The notes below the pieces were generated by a model, which was not told where the DNA came from, searched no databases, and saw only the letters and a program-made list of their open reading frames with translations. Below are positions 28,604 through 37,811 of a DNA stretch of 64,000 bases, piece by piece; positions within the stretch are counted from its first letter, which is position 1, and each line of letters begins with the position of its first letter. The stretch is from JBEVJK01 sp963791325 (GTDB taxonomy: Bacteria > Pseudomonadota > Alphaproteobacteria > Rhizobiales > Rhizobiaceae). The translations under genes were made by a program, and so were the position numbers. The stretch lies in the NCBI GenBank assembly GCA_963791325.1, contig CAWBRU010000021.1, positions 248,001 to 312,000 on the forward strand, read 5' to 3'.

Positions 28604-29058
28604 GCGGGGAACTCGCCCGGCTTCAAGTCGGCGCGCTGCTGCAGGGCCGCGAACTGGTCGTCACTCCGGAAAGGGTGCAATGGTACGGCGACGGCATGCA
28701 CAGTGCCGCCACCGGCGAACTTCGCCGCGCCGGTCAGAACATTCATACCGATGTCGGATATGCGCAGGGGCAGGGGCTCTCGACCGCAATCGCCGACGGC
28801 ATGATGTCCACTGCATGGATCTCTTCCATGCTGCTCAAGACTTTCGGTCGCCATTATCTCGAGCGCGGGGAGCTTCGCACCAAATACATCAAGACGACGG
28901 ATGTTGGCGCCGCGATCAGGGTGTTCGGGCAGGTTCGTAGCCGCGACGAGCTGGCCGGCGGCACGACGCGCATCGAGCTCGATGTCTGGATCGAGGGCGC
29001 GGATGGAACGAAGCTCACGGTCGGCGACGCGGCCGTCGATATCGTTCCGGAACCTTGA
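28600..29058 (+). CDS. MaoC-like hydratase/dehydratase, subunit 2
   Basis: This 152-residue hot-dog protein has NIHTDVGYAQGQGLSTAIADGMMS where MaoC hydratases carry the catalytic D/N-x(4)-H loop (N-x-H-x-D), so this is probably the catalytic half of the pair. Translational coupling (ATGA) with the preceding subunit supports a 1:1 complex. In the cluster it could hydrate an enoyl-CoA made after the CoA-transferase step. The substrate is inferred only. Confidence 0.75.
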   Translation: MSGELARLQVGALLQGRELVVTPERVQWYGDGMHSAATGELRRAGQNIHTDVGYAQGQGLSTAIADGMMSTAWISSMLLKTFGRHYLERGELRTKYIKTTDVGAAIRVFGQVRSRDELAGGTTRIELDVWIEGADGTKLTVGDAAVDIVPEP

Positions 29059-29478
29059 TGCGATGGCTTCGACAACTCATGGGTCGTGATAACCCGCGTC
29101 GCCTAGGCCGCCTGCGATTCTGGGAAATCAACATCGAACCGTACACGCTTGATGCTCGGAGGCGCGGAGCCAGTCAATTCGGACCCTGGCCCGTCCGAGT
29201 CAGGCCCGAAGGTTCCGTGGAACCTCACGCCACCATCGTCGATTTCACGATGCTGCTCCTTGAAGATCAGGATGGCCACTCCTCGGCTGACGCCGAACAA
29301 ACAGGCCCGGTAGATGCCAGCGAGATGCATCGCGGCAATCCTTGTATGACGACCTCGAGAGCGCGCCTTCAAGCCGGTGACCTTGCGGCCAGTTGTGCAA
29401 TCGCCTCGAACGGATATTGGCGCATGCTGGACCACGCGAAACGCTAACGCTACGGCCAACTCTTTCAGCGTTCTTAGC
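29059..29478. other. Spacer with an uncertain minus-strand frame
   Basis: No gene is firmly supported. A minus-strand frame (about 29103-29240) reads protein-like at its end (EIDDGGVRFHGTFGPDSDG) but lacks a recognisable domain or start signal and may be the tail of a lost gene. Confidence 0.3.
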
Positions 29479-29799
29479 CTACGAGTTCAGTCCCGCGGCC
29501 CTGCGAAGCGCCAGGTTCATCCGTGTCTGCCATCCCGGTCCGGTGCTCCGAAAATGTGCGACGACATCGGGATCCAGCTTGATAGACAGGGCGATCTTCT
29601 TCTGATCAGGCGGGGCTTGTGGTCGTCCCCGCCGCCGGCGCAATATATCGTCGATGGGTTGCGCATCCGGATCGGCGAGCGCTGCGGCAGCAATGGCCGC
29701 GTCCTCCTCGTCGGTCATCTTCGCTAAGGCGCGGGCGGCCCGACTACGCGCCTCTGCCAGCTGAGCTCGGGTCGGCTTCTTTTCAGAGAGCTTCGACAT
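29479..29799 (-). CDS. brnA: BrnA-family antitoxin
   Basis: This 106-residue antitoxin of the BrnT/BrnA system has a Lys/Ala-rich helical N-terminal half and a C-terminal ribbon-helix-helix DNA-binding part (KKIALSIKLDPDVVAHFRSTGPGWQTRMN) typical of BrnA. It should bind and neutralise BrnT, a RelE-like ribonuclease, and repress the operon. Its ATG overlaps the end of the brnT fragment (the brnT TGA is at 29783-29785), the usual coupling. Because its toxin lacks the N-terminal half, it is an orphan here. Confidence 0.85.
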   Translation of the reverse strand: MSKLSEKKPTRAQLAEARSRAARALAKMTDEEDAAIAAAALADPDAQPIDDILRRRRGRPQAPPDQKKIALSIKLDPDVVAHFRSTGPGWQTRMNLALRRAAGLNS

Positions 29800-29968
29800 A
29801 AGCCTCGACTTCCTTTCTGTTCGCCTTTCGCATCGAAATTAACCGAACCTTACCGTCCCGCTCAGTGTAAACCACAACGAGAATGCTCTCTTTTAGAAAA
29901 CCGCTAGCGATCCAGCGCCTTTCTCCATAGTCTAGCCGATCATCTTCTTGAAGCGGTTGTGCGGCCTC
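29783..29968 (-). pseudogene. brnT: BrnT toxin, C-terminal half only
   Basis: A frame on the same strand just before brnA reads EDDRLDYGERRWIASGFLK, then LVVVYTERDGKVRLIS and MRKANRKEVEAY, which is the C-terminal half of BrnT with its DDR...YGE region and the terminal ARKA-type helix. The expected N-terminus (WDxxKxxxNxxKHGVSF type) is absent; upstream sequence is unrelated. The toxin is therefore inactivated while the antitoxin is intact. Confidence 0.8.
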
Positions 29969-30346
29969 CGCGCCGCGGCGACACCCTTCCTTAGCTCCTG
30001 AACTGCGATCACGGGCAAGTAGAGCCGGGCTTCGACATGTTGGAACCAGCTGGTGAGTTGCCGCGACAATTTAGTGCAATCGACGGTACCTGGTAACCTC
30101 AATCGTAGCCACCTGGCCGGCCGATGAGTTTGGTTTCGCCCCAGGTAGGCCGGCCGTACAGCGAAGGCTTCACTCCGTGGTCGACGATGTCCAGACGAAC
30201 CTTACCTCGGATTGCCAGGACGGACGGTGGCTGCGACGTCCCTGGGAACGGAAGAAGGCGAAGGTGCCGCTCCCCGTTCCGGTGGCAGCAATCCCCCTCT
30301 ATTCGTCTACCGGGACGCCGCCGTATTTTCCAGGTAGCGTCAGCGC
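29969..30346. other. 378-base stretch without a gene
   Basis: The brnT 5' half is missing here and nothing replaces it that I can identify. Several short frames overlap on both strands without start signals or domains. Confidence 0.35.
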
Positions 30347-30646
30347 CTACTTGCTAGCGAGGATCCCGAGCTTGTGGATCTGAGGCGCTTCGGAAAAAAG
30401 ATCCCCGGACTTAGCCTTCTCCATCAGCGCGGCAGCGACCTTGCCATTGAGATGCGCATTGCGCCCAGCCTCGTCGTCGAACGTGTCAAAAATGGCAAAA
30501 CGGCCAGGCCCTTCCTCAATTGCATACCAAGATACCGTTCCCGGCTCTTCGTTGACCAAGGGCAACGCAGATTTCAGGAATTCGGAAACTTCGGCCTCCT
30601 TGCCAGGCTTTGCTTGCAGGGGAACGTAGAGCGCAAATTTTGTCAT
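30347..30646 (-). CDS. Antibiotic-biosynthesis-monooxygenase (ABM) family protein
   Basis: This 99-residue dimeric alpha+beta barrel protein of the ABM/YgiN type has the strand-helix pattern FALYVPLQAKPGKEAEVSEFL, then EPGTVSWYAIEEGPGRFAIFDTF and HLNGKVAAALMEKA. Relatives are cofactor-free quinol monooxygenases or heme-degrading enzymes; this one has no distinguishing residues I can point to. GAGAGGA lies 6 bases before the ATG. It stands alone between the toxin-antitoxin remnant and the propeller protein. Confidence 0.8.
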   Translation of the reverse strand: MTKFALYVPLQAKPGKEAEVSEFLKSALPLVNEEPGTVSWYAIEEGPGRFAIFDTFDDEAGRNAHLNGKVAAALMEKAKSGDLFSEAPQIHKLGILASK

Positions 30647-30814
30647 CGTTTGTCCTCTCGATGCGTGGTCTCGGCAGGAGGTAATCTGAGGTCAATTCGA
30701 CTGCATCGGCCTGACTTCCGCAAGTGCGGCTGTCCAGGTGGCCGCATGCCCAATCGGCACCCCGGAAAAAAAGCACCGTGATCGTCACATACAGCAATAC
30801 CGGTCGTTGTGTAG

Positions 30815-32254
30815 CTACGGACGACCGTACGAGAGATGGAATGGGCGCTGGTTGTAGCTGGCTCCCGTTCCATCCGTGTAGTAGCCGAATGCCGCGAACC
30901 GCCGGTCCCGGCTGTGTGACGGGCGAACCGTGATGTAATCGCCCCATCGCGCTTCGGTGGGCAGGCCACCGGTAGCCGTCGAGGTATCACGGTAGTACAC
31001 CACGTAGTCTCCGAGGATGCCGAAGCACGAGTTGGGATAGTCGTTCTTGCCTCCCACAGCCACGCCGTATCCGATATCGCCATTGAGCACCGCCAGGCAC
31101 CCGTACGCGAACGCGTAGTCCGGATTCCAGACCTGGCGCTCATCGATGGCCGTCCAGCTCGAGAGATCGATTCGCGCAATCCGGACGTGGGCGTTGGGAT
31201 AGCTGGGCAATTCGTTTGGCGCGCTGGCCGAAGCGTCCCAGGCCGTCCAGAGCGTTCTCCCATCCACCACGGATGCCGAGACATTGGCCACGCCCCGCGT
31301 CAGCCAATCCACGCCGTCGGGATCAAGCGACGAGAGATCGGAGGCATTGGGGAATTTGCCCACCTTCACGGTGTTGAAGCCGTAGGTGCCCGCGCCGTCG
31401 TCGTAGGTCATTACTTCCAGTTCGGTGTCGGACTTGATCGCGACCATGTGCACGTTCTGCGGATTCTGCTGGGACAGGTCCGAAAATTTGTAGCGCTTGT
31501 CGAGCGGGTTGGTGTAGCCCCAGGTCACGGAGGTGGCGTTGGCGAGATCGTCGAGGGAAAGGCTCATCACAACCCGCCCCTTACCGACGAGATTGGTCGT
31601 CATGTAGAGCCGTGACTCACTGTAGGCGAGGTCTTGCCGATCAGTGGCGACTCCCTTGGAGCCGAGATCAGACGAGGTGAAGTCGTAGCAGGTCCAGCCG
31701 GACTCCACATCGGCGTGGAGCTGTTCGCCATGCGCCACGGCAAGGCGGAAGTTGCCGTCCCCACTCGCGCTCGGATTGTACTGAAGCATCCAGCAGTAGA
31801 GGTCGCGATGCGGCACGTACAGCATCACCTGGTCGACCGGATGCCCAACTCCTGCGGGGAGGAAGGCGGTGGGATCGTGGTCTGCGAAGGTCGCCCCGCC
31901 GTCGGTCGAGCCAACGAGATAGGTGTTGCCGACGTACAGGACAACGCCATTGCCGGAGTCGTCACCGCTGGGGTCCGGAGGCGCGAGGTTGAAGATGCCC
32001 GGATTCTTGGGATCGAGCAGGGGGGTGTAGGATTCGAAAGTAATTTCGTGGCCCTCTCCGGGCCCGGTTAGTTCGATGGGCGAGGTGGGCTTGTCCTGCG
32101 GGCCGTATTCGCCCTTGCCTTCGGGAATCCGGGGCGGGCGCTCGCGTGGATACCGGCGCTCGGCCTGGCGGCGACGAGGTGGCTTGAGGCGGCGAGGTTT
32201 CCGGGTTTCGATGGTAACGGGTCGCTTCTCATAACCGTATTTGACGTCAGGCAT
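30815..32254 (-). CDS. Asp-box (BNR) beta-propeller protein
   Basis: This 479-residue protein has a very basic, Pro/Arg-rich N-terminus (about 1-45: RKPRRLKPPRRRQAERRYPR) with no signal peptide, followed by a beta-rich body. A clear Asp-box, STDGGATF, marks a sialidase/photosynthesis-factor-type propeller. Repeated short YxxN/WxxY strands and a final YGYYTDGTGA-like turn fit the fold. Sialidase catalytic Arg triad residues are not evident. GGAGGGA precedes ATG 32254. Role unknown; it could bind carbohydrate or a partner protein. Confidence 0.7.
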   Translation of the reverse strand: MPDVKYGYEKRPVTIETRKPRRLKPPRRRQAERRYPRERPPRIPEGKGEYGPQDKPTSPIELTGPGEGHEITFESYTPLLDPKNPGIFNLAPPDPSGDDSGNGVVLYVGNTYLVGSTDGGATFADHDPTAFLPAGVGHPVDQVMLYVPHRDLYCWMLQYNPSASGDGNFRLAVAHGEQLHADVESGWTCYDFTSSDLGSKGVATDRQDLAYSESRLYMTTNLVGKGRVVMSLSLDDLANATSVTWGYTNPLDKRYKFSDLSQQNPQNVHMVAIKSDTELEVMTYDDGAGTYGFNTVKVGKFPNASDLSSLDPDGVDWLTRGVANVSASVVDGRTLWTAWDASASAPNELPSYPNAHVRIARIDLSSWTAIDERQVWNPDYAFAYGCLAVLNGDIGYGVAVGGKNDYPNSCFGILGDYVVYYRDTSTATGGLPTEARWGDYITVRPSHSRDRRFAAFGYYTDGTGASYNQRPFHLSYGRP

Positions 32255-32748
32255 TGCTCCCTCCTTTGTCGGTGCTTGTATCGTACGCCCGGTTGGGGAA
32301 CGGAGCATCCGCAATATTACGAAAGTTGTGTAGATCCGGGTGGCTACCCGATGTGGATGGCCGGCCGTCGCGAGGCGATTGGTTCGGTCTCGCGCAGGAG
32401 CTCGTGAGTCACCGGAGCCACATCGCCTTCACCAAACAGAATGAGGCGGGGGAGGAACTTCGCAATCCGGACGGACCCCGATTGCCACTTCCTGATTTAA
32501 CGTCACGCACGTCATCGCTGTCGTTCGGCGGCCACAGCGGCCGCTGAGAGGCTTATCGCCCAAGAACTGGTAAATTGGGCAGCGGGCGCTCACGGGGCGC
32601 GCAACGGCGCAAATCCTGTCGGCGCCCCCGCGGCCAGTTTCACTGTACGGTGTGGCTTACCCCATCGGTCATGACAAGGCTCGGCGGCAATCCGCTCAGC
32701 TCAAAGTAAATTTCGACCCTGATGGCGCTACAAAGCTCAGCGCGTCCT
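32255..32748. other. Upstream region of the propeller gene, no gene seen
   Basis: The 494 bases include the likely promoter of the minus-strand propeller gene. Open frames here are short and overlap antisense; none has a domain or good start. Confidence 0.35.
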
Positions 32749-32886
32749 TCAATCGGTCCGACGAAGGCGGAGATAAAGGTATCCAGCAGCAGCGCAGAGC
32801 ACAAGCAACGCAATGATGTAGAGCAGTTCAGTGCTGCCATCTCCGCCATCCGGAGATATTCCAAACCAGCGCTCGATGAAATCCAT
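32749..32886 (-). CDS. 45-residue single-span membrane protein
   Basis: This very short gene on the minus strand reads MDFIERWFGISPDGGDGSTE and then a hydrophobic helix (about residues 21-38, LLYIIALLVLCAAAGYLYL) and ends RLRRTD. The pattern of an acidic start, one membrane helix and a basic end indicates a small inner-membrane protein with a cytoplasmic C-terminus. I recall similar short frames in Bradyrhizobium genomes, but this was not checked. It lies 150 bases downstream of the TRAP receptor gene, where a small permease would normally be; it is too short to be one. Confidence 0.6.
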   Translation of the reverse strand: MDFIERWFGISPDGGDGSTELLYIIALLVLCAAAGYLYLRLRRTD

Positions 32887-33035
32887 ACCGCACTCCGTCC
32901 GTGCACGCGGGTAGCGTCAAGTAGAACATCGAACACGGCGGAACGCAAGTTCGCTGGGGGCTTGGTTGAAGATGCGGGTGACAACCTCGGGTTGAAAAGA
33001 CGGGCCGGGTTCGAAGCGCGGATCGTGCTCGTTGA

Positions 33036-34142
33036 TCAAACCTTGCCATTGCGCTGCTGGATCATCATGAATGTGTCGAACGTGTATTCGGCTACCTGCG
33101 CCCAGACGTATGCTTCCTTGCGGAAGGCGACCTGGCTGTCGAAGATTTTCTTGAATGTCGGATTGGAATCGCTGATCTCGGCATATGTCTTAACTGCCGT
33201 GTCGAAACAGGCCGACAGGACTTCCTGGTTGAACGGCCGCAGGATAGCGCCGCCTGCCACGAGGCGCAGGAGTGCTGCCGGGTTTTTGTAGTCGTAGCTG
33301 GCCATCATGTTGCCGTTGGCCGCCTCGCAGGCCGACGCCAGAGCCGCCTGATAGGCTTTCGGCAGTTCTTTCCATTTAGCGAGGTTGACCAAAGTGTGCA
33401 GGGTCGGGCCACCTTCCCAAAAGCCGGGATAGTAATAGTACTTTGCGACCTTGTAGAAGCCGAGCTTCTCGTCGTCATAGGGGCCGACCCATTCTGCGGC
33501 ATCGATCGTTCCCTTCTCTAGCGCGGGGTAGATGTCGCCGCCCGCAATCTGCTGAGGTACCAACCCAAGCTTATCGAGAACCCGCCCGGCGAAACCGCCG
33601 ATCCGCATCTTTAGTCCGTTGAGGTCGGCGACGGTGTTGATCTCCTTCCGATACCAGCCGCCCATTTGCGCGCCGGTGTTGCCGCACGGCATGCCGTAGA
33701 TGCCTTGGGTCGCGAAAAATTCGTTGAGCAGCCTGTTGCCATCGCCGAAGTAGAGCCAGGCGTTCATTTGGCGGGCATTGAGCATGAACGGCACCGCCGT
33801 CCCCAGGGCATAGGTCGGATTCTTGCCCCAGTAGTAGTAGGACGCGGTGTGGCAGGCTTCGACGGTACCGGCCGCTGCCGCGTCGGCCGCCTGCAACCCC
33901 GGTACGATTTCGCCGGCAGCAAAGACCTGGATGTTGAAGTTGCCGTCGGTGGATGCGCGCACATAGTCGGCCATCGTCTGAGCTGCGCCGTAGATAGTGT
34001 CCAGCGCCTTCGGAAACGACGAGGTGCAGCGCCACGACACTCTTGGCATCGATTGCGCGATCGCCGGCGCAGCAAGCGCCAGCGTCGCCGCTACTCCAAC
34101 GCCGGCAGAGCCAACCTGCTTGAGAATGCTTCGACGGTCCAT
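33036..34142 (-). CDS. TRAP transporter DctP-type solute receptor
   Basis: This 368-residue periplasmic receptor starts with a Tat-like signal (DRRSILKQVGSAGVGVAA...), and the mature part has SWRCTSSFPKALDTIYGAA, the ligand-binding Arg region (LNGLKMRIGG) and the motif GDIYPALEKGTIDAAEWVGP common to TRAP receptors for 2-oxo acids and related carboxylates. ATG 34142 is chosen because the Tat motif follows directly and GGGAGAGG is upstream. The DctQ and DctM membrane subunits are absent, so this receptor is an orphan or serves a transporter elsewhere. Confidence 0.9.
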   Translation of the reverse strand: MDRRSILKQVGSAGVGVAATLALAAPAIAQSMPRVSWRCTSSFPKALDTIYGAAQTMADYVRASTDGNFNIQVFAAGEIVPGLQAADAAAAGTVEACHTASYYYWGKNPTYALGTAVPFMLNARQMNAWLYFGDGNRLLNEFFATQGIYGMPCGNTGAQMGGWYRKEINTVADLNGLKMRIGGFAGRVLDKLGLVPQQIAGGDIYPALEKGTIDAAEWVGPYDDEKLGFYKVAKYYYYPGFWEGGPTLHTLVNLAKWKELPKAYQAALASACEAANGNMMASYDYKNPAALLRLVAGGAILRPFNQEVLSACFDTAVKTYAEISDSNPTFKKIFDSQVAFRKEAYVWAQVAEYTFDTFMMIQQRNGKV

Positions 34143-34582
34143 CGCGGCCTCTCCCTGTCGTCTAATCCTTTTAAGCATCAGATCAGACCATCAAATGCAT
34201 GAGCGGCAAGCCGTGTCCAGTTTTTGAAAGCTTCGTCAAAGGCGAGACGAAGAACTTTGACGCTCGCGACAGTTGCTTGATAACGGAAGGCATCTGCCGG
34301 TCGAGCGCCTCACATACCTTGAGGTAACTAAAGACGAGCGTGCAGAAGCGCTGACGTGCCGGCAAAAGCTTGCCCCTGCACAGATCTTTCACAATGCGGT
34401 ACGGCCCACCACGCATCATGGGCTCCAACACAGCCCACGACCTTGCTTCTGGCATCCGGGTCTGATTCGCTCCCGAAGATGCTCCAGTGAGTTCCGGGCT
34501 GATTCGCTTTTTCCAAGCTCAACGCTGCACGATTCACAGTGACAGCGCCTGATGGCCAAGCGCCGGGGAAGGGAACGGACAG
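34143..34582. other. Divergent spacer, TRAP receptor / ftsZ paralogue
   Basis: No gene is seen in 440 bases. It separates two divergent genes and should carry both promoters. No clear operator was found. Confidence 0.4.
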
Positions 34583-35632
34583 ATGCTCAATATCCAAGCA
34601 AAGCCGGTAGAGATGCGCCCTCGACTAGCCATATTCGGCGTTGGCGGCGGGGGCGGGAACGCCATCAACAATATGATCGGTGCAGAGCTGCAAGGCGTCG
34701 ACTTCATTGCGGCCAATACGGACGCTCAGGCTCTCTCAATGTCGAAGGCATCAAGGATCATTCAACTTGGTGCCGATCTGACTGGAGGCCTGGGGGCCGG
34801 TTCGGAGCCGGAGGTGGGCCGTTTGGCTGCAGAGGAGTCCATTGCCGAAATTATGGACCAGCTGCATGGTGTCCATATGTGCTTCGTCACGGCGGGGATG
34901 GGTGGAGGAACCGGAACCGGTGCGGCGCCGGTCATTGCCCGGGCGGCTCGCGACGACGGCATACTGACGGTTGGGATAGTCACAAAACCGTTCGCGTTCG
35001 AAGGAAAGCGACGGATGCGCCTGGCTGAGGAAGGGATTGAAAGGCTGCGGGACAGTGCCGATACCGTGATCGTCATCCCAAATCAGAATCTCTTCCGGAT
35101 CGCAGACGCCAGAACTACGTTCACCGAAGCGTTCGTCGCAGCAGACACGCTGCTCTACTCCGGCGTGAGCTGCATCACCGATCTCATCGTCAAGGACGGT
35201 CTGATCAATCTCGACTTCGCCGATGTCAGAACCGTGATGAAGGATATGGGTCGGGCGATGATGGGATCAGGCAACGCCTCCGGGGCCGGCAGAGCGCAAA
35301 AGGCAGCCGAGATTGCCATCTCGAACCCGTTGCTGGATGAGGCTTCGATGGCGGGCGCGCAAGGGGTCTTGGTTTCGATATCCGGGGGCCGCGATATGAC
35401 CCTGTTTGAGATCGATGAGGCCGTTTCGCGGGTCAGAAATGAAGTGGCCGACAATGCAGATATCATCGTGGGCGCAATCTTTGATGATGCCCTCGAAGGA
35501 AGTTTCAAGGTGTCAGTGGTCGCCGCCGGACTTGATGGCCCGCAAGCCGCTTTTGCGACACTGTTGGATTCTGAATCGCTGGTTCAGGAGCTCAATTTGA
35601 GGGAGCCTGCCGCCGTATCGAACTCGGTTTAG
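34583..35632 (+). CDS. ftsZ: Second FtsZ lacking the C-terminal linker and peptide
   Basis: This 349-residue tubulin-like GTPase has the G-box start IFGVGGGGGNAINNMI, the tubulin signature MGGGTGTGAAP and the T7 synergy loop NLDFADVRTVM, so GTP binding and filament formation look intact. Cell-division FtsZ of alphaproteobacteria has a long linker and a C-terminal peptide for FtsA/ZipA binding; this protein ends soon after the tubulin core (LNLREPAAVSNSV). It is like the short FtsZ2 known from rhizobia. It lies in an accessory region beside an IS481 remnant and without mraW/fts/mur neighbours. Confidence 0.92.
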   Translation: MLNIQAKPVEMRPRLAIFGVGGGGGNAINNMIGAELQGVDFIAANTDAQALSMSKASRIIQLGADLTGGLGAGSEPEVGRLAAEESIAEIMDQLHGVHMCFVTAGMGGGTGTGAAPVIARAARDDGILTVGIVTKPFAFEGKRRMRLAEEGIERLRDSADTVIVIPNQNLFRIADARTTFTEAFVAADTLLYSGVSCITDLIVKDGLINLDFADVRTVMKDMGRAMMGSGNASGAGRAQKAAEIAISNPLLDEASMAGAQGVLVSISGGRDMTLFEIDEAVSRVRNEVADNADIIVGAIFDDALEGSFKVSVVAAGLDGPQAAFATLLDSESLVQELNLREPAAVSNSV

Positions 35633-35745
35633 CGCTGTGGAATATATCTCAGAGATGGTGGCGGGTGATCCCAGTCTCAATTCTGAGATGACGGTGGACG
35701 CGGTCTTGCGCGAGAAAGGGAGAAAGGAGTGATCCCATGACGACA

Positions 35746-36426
35746 TTAAGGGTCGGCATCGCGAGCTCCGAGGAGCTCGACCTTGATGCCATGGCGCTCG
35801 AAGAAGCCAAGCGCCCGCTCGAGGAAGGCGGTCGCGCTCGTCTTCTTCTCGTCGGGTAGGATTTCGGTGTAGGCGAGCCGGGAAGCGTCGTCGATGGCGA
35901 CATGGAGAGCCTCCCAGCCGAGACCCTCGCCACGGCCGCGACGGCTGCTCTGGCCGCGCCGGTCGCCGGTGATGCGGTGGCCGATGCCGTCGATCCTGCC
36001 GAGCTTCTTGGAATCGATGTGGATCAGTTCGCCGGGCTGCTCCCGCTCGTAGCGGACGACTGCCACGGCCGGGTCGAGAGCCTTGAGCCTGCCGAGCCCG
36101 ATCCGGCGCAGCGCCTTGCCGACCGTCGAGACCGGCCGGCCGAGGCGGCGCGCGATCGCCGGCCCCGACAACCGCTGGCGCCGCAGGACTGCGATCTCGG
36201 TTTCGGCGGCGGCATCGAGCCGGAACGGGCAGGAATGCGGCCGCGACGAGCGGTCGCCCAAGCCGGCAGCACCTTCCACCCGGAAGCGGTCGCGCCACTT
36301 GCGCACCGTCCTGCCGTCGACACCGAACGCCGACGCCACGGCCGCGACCGTCGAGCCCGCCTCAAGACGTTCCACGATCAGCATTCGACTGCGCGGCGTG
36401 GTTCTGGCATTCTCATGAATGTCCAT
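35746..36426 (-). pseudogene. IS481-family transposase, truncated at the C-terminus
   Basis: The frame from ATG 36426 (MDIHENARTTPRSRMLIVER) has two helix-turn-helix units and the start of the integrase core with the first catalytic Asp (GELIHIDSKKLGRI). It stops after FFERHGIKVELLGARD, before the second Asp (normally in a TDNGS motif) and the Glu. It therefore cannot catalyse transposition. Sequence between ftsZ and this end shows no obvious terminal repeat. Confidence 0.85.
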
Positions 36427-36607
36427 CCGAGGCCCCTGGGTGACGGTCGCGTGTGTGGTAACCGCAACCTCGCATCCAAGCCCCGGACGGACAACCTCCA
36501 TAGCAACGACATCTAGAGCACGCACGTTCCCCATGATCGATACTGAGGGCCTCGTAGCGCCTGAGGTGGTCGATCGCTCTAGACGTGGTCTCCCCGTTGA
36601 GAGGCGA

Positions 36608-36880
36608 TTACCCCTTCGATTCGACGAGGATCACCAGAGATTCCGGCACCACCCCATCGAAGGCCATCGCGTCGCTGGCAGCCTTGCTTTCCATCGCTGT
36701 TTTCAAGACTTCCAAATCCGGCACGTCCATCATCAGAGCCACCCGGGCCGGATTTTGTGGATCTACGAACGTTCGGATGTTGGTCACTCCGAGCGAACCG
36801 AAAAACTCTTGGCGCTTCGGTGAAGTGAGCCAGTGCTCGGTGCCCTTTGTGATGTTGTGATGGCCAATAATCGTTGGCAT
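36608..36880 (-). CDS. Conserved hypothetical 90-residue protein
   Basis: This small protein (MPTIIGHHNITKGTEHWLTSP...NIRTFVDPQNPARVALMMDVPDL) has a repeating strand-helix pattern suggestive of a ferredoxin-like fold. I recall close-looking proteins in many alphaproteobacteria, where they are uncharacterised. GGGAGG stands 5 bases before the ATG. It lies between two IS481 remnants and is intact. Confidence 0.7.
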   Translation of the reverse strand: MPTIIGHHNITKGTEHWLTSPKRQEFFGSLGVTNIRTFVDPQNPARVALMMDVPDLEVLKTAMESKAASDAMAFDGVVPESLVILVESKG

Positions 36881-37020
36881 AGCATCCTCCCAGCGGCGAC
36901 GGCCTGATCAAGAGCCGCGCTCCAATGCTATGGTGCCCTGTTGATGCTGCGCTGTAAACTAGTGCACTCAGATAGGGGCCGGCGGTTCAGAGACGTCGCC
37001 ATCGGGACGTCAGGTGGTCG

Positions 37021-37413
37021 CTAGGTGGTCAAAGCGATTGATACGGGATAGGGGCCCAAATACCCGAGGTGCCACCCGGTGGCCCCTTGCAGCCTCAACA
37101 GGTTGTCGCGGGTTAGGCGGAGCGACTGATTGGTGGCTTTGAGCCGATACCGCCATGTGGTCGGTGCCAGTTGTAGCCGTGCAGCCATCATGGCAGCTCT
37201 GCTGCTGGATGCCGTAACGTCGGATAGGCGACGGCGTAAGCCCATTCCCGCTCGGCCGGCCGCCTTGTAGCGCTTGACCCAGCGCGCCACAATTCTTGCC
37301 AATTCGCCACAAACCGGCGCTGCATCGGCACGGTAAAGACGTCCTTCGATCACCAGAAGCGCCATCTCCTCTCGACGCAGCGGTGTCAGACGGGCATTCT
37401 GGTGGATGTTCAT
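37021..37413 (-). pseudogene. IS481-family transposase, N-terminal remnant
   Basis: The first ~55 residues (MNIHQNARLTPLRREEMALL, then IVARWVKRYKAAGRAGM) match the DNA-binding N-terminus of IS481 transposases. After that the sequence diverges into unrelated text, so the catalytic domain is gone. It is a different copy from the one at 35746-36426. Confidence 0.75.
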
Positions 37414-37811
37414 TCGGACCCTCCCGGGGATGCTGAGGCTTGGTAACTCCAATCTCCTCGGTCGGTCCGAATGAACAACCCACTGAAACCTCACAACTAC
37501 TCGCTCCGAAGAAGGGTCGTTTGGCAGTTACCCGACGACCCGTTTGCCCCCGCTGTGGAGGCTGCAAGGGCTTCGTACAGGAGGCTTGGCATTGGCTGAG
37601 AGCATTGCCCTCGCCACGAACGCGGAGAAGGCGTATGATGATTGATCGCTGGCTAAAAGCGTTCTTGGCCAGCGACTGAGAGCGACAGAGACTCCCGCCT
37701 TCATGCAGGGCGTGCTCTAACTCGCGAATACTCGGCGCGCTCCGCATTGTCCGTCTCTACTGGGGTCATTTTGCTTGATTCCAAGGAGGCTCAGTTGCCG
37801 AGGAGTGTCCC
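37414..37811. other. Upstream region of the NMT1-like array
   Basis: The 398 bases before the first binding-protein gene have no supported gene and probably contain the main promoter of the plus-strand array. The only clear element is the ribosome site GAGGAG ahead of GTG 37812. Confidence 0.4.

Noticed and set aside
30124..30383. Plus-strand frames of 77 and 68 codons
   Set aside because: No domain, no ribosome site and mutually overlapping frames; likely chance.
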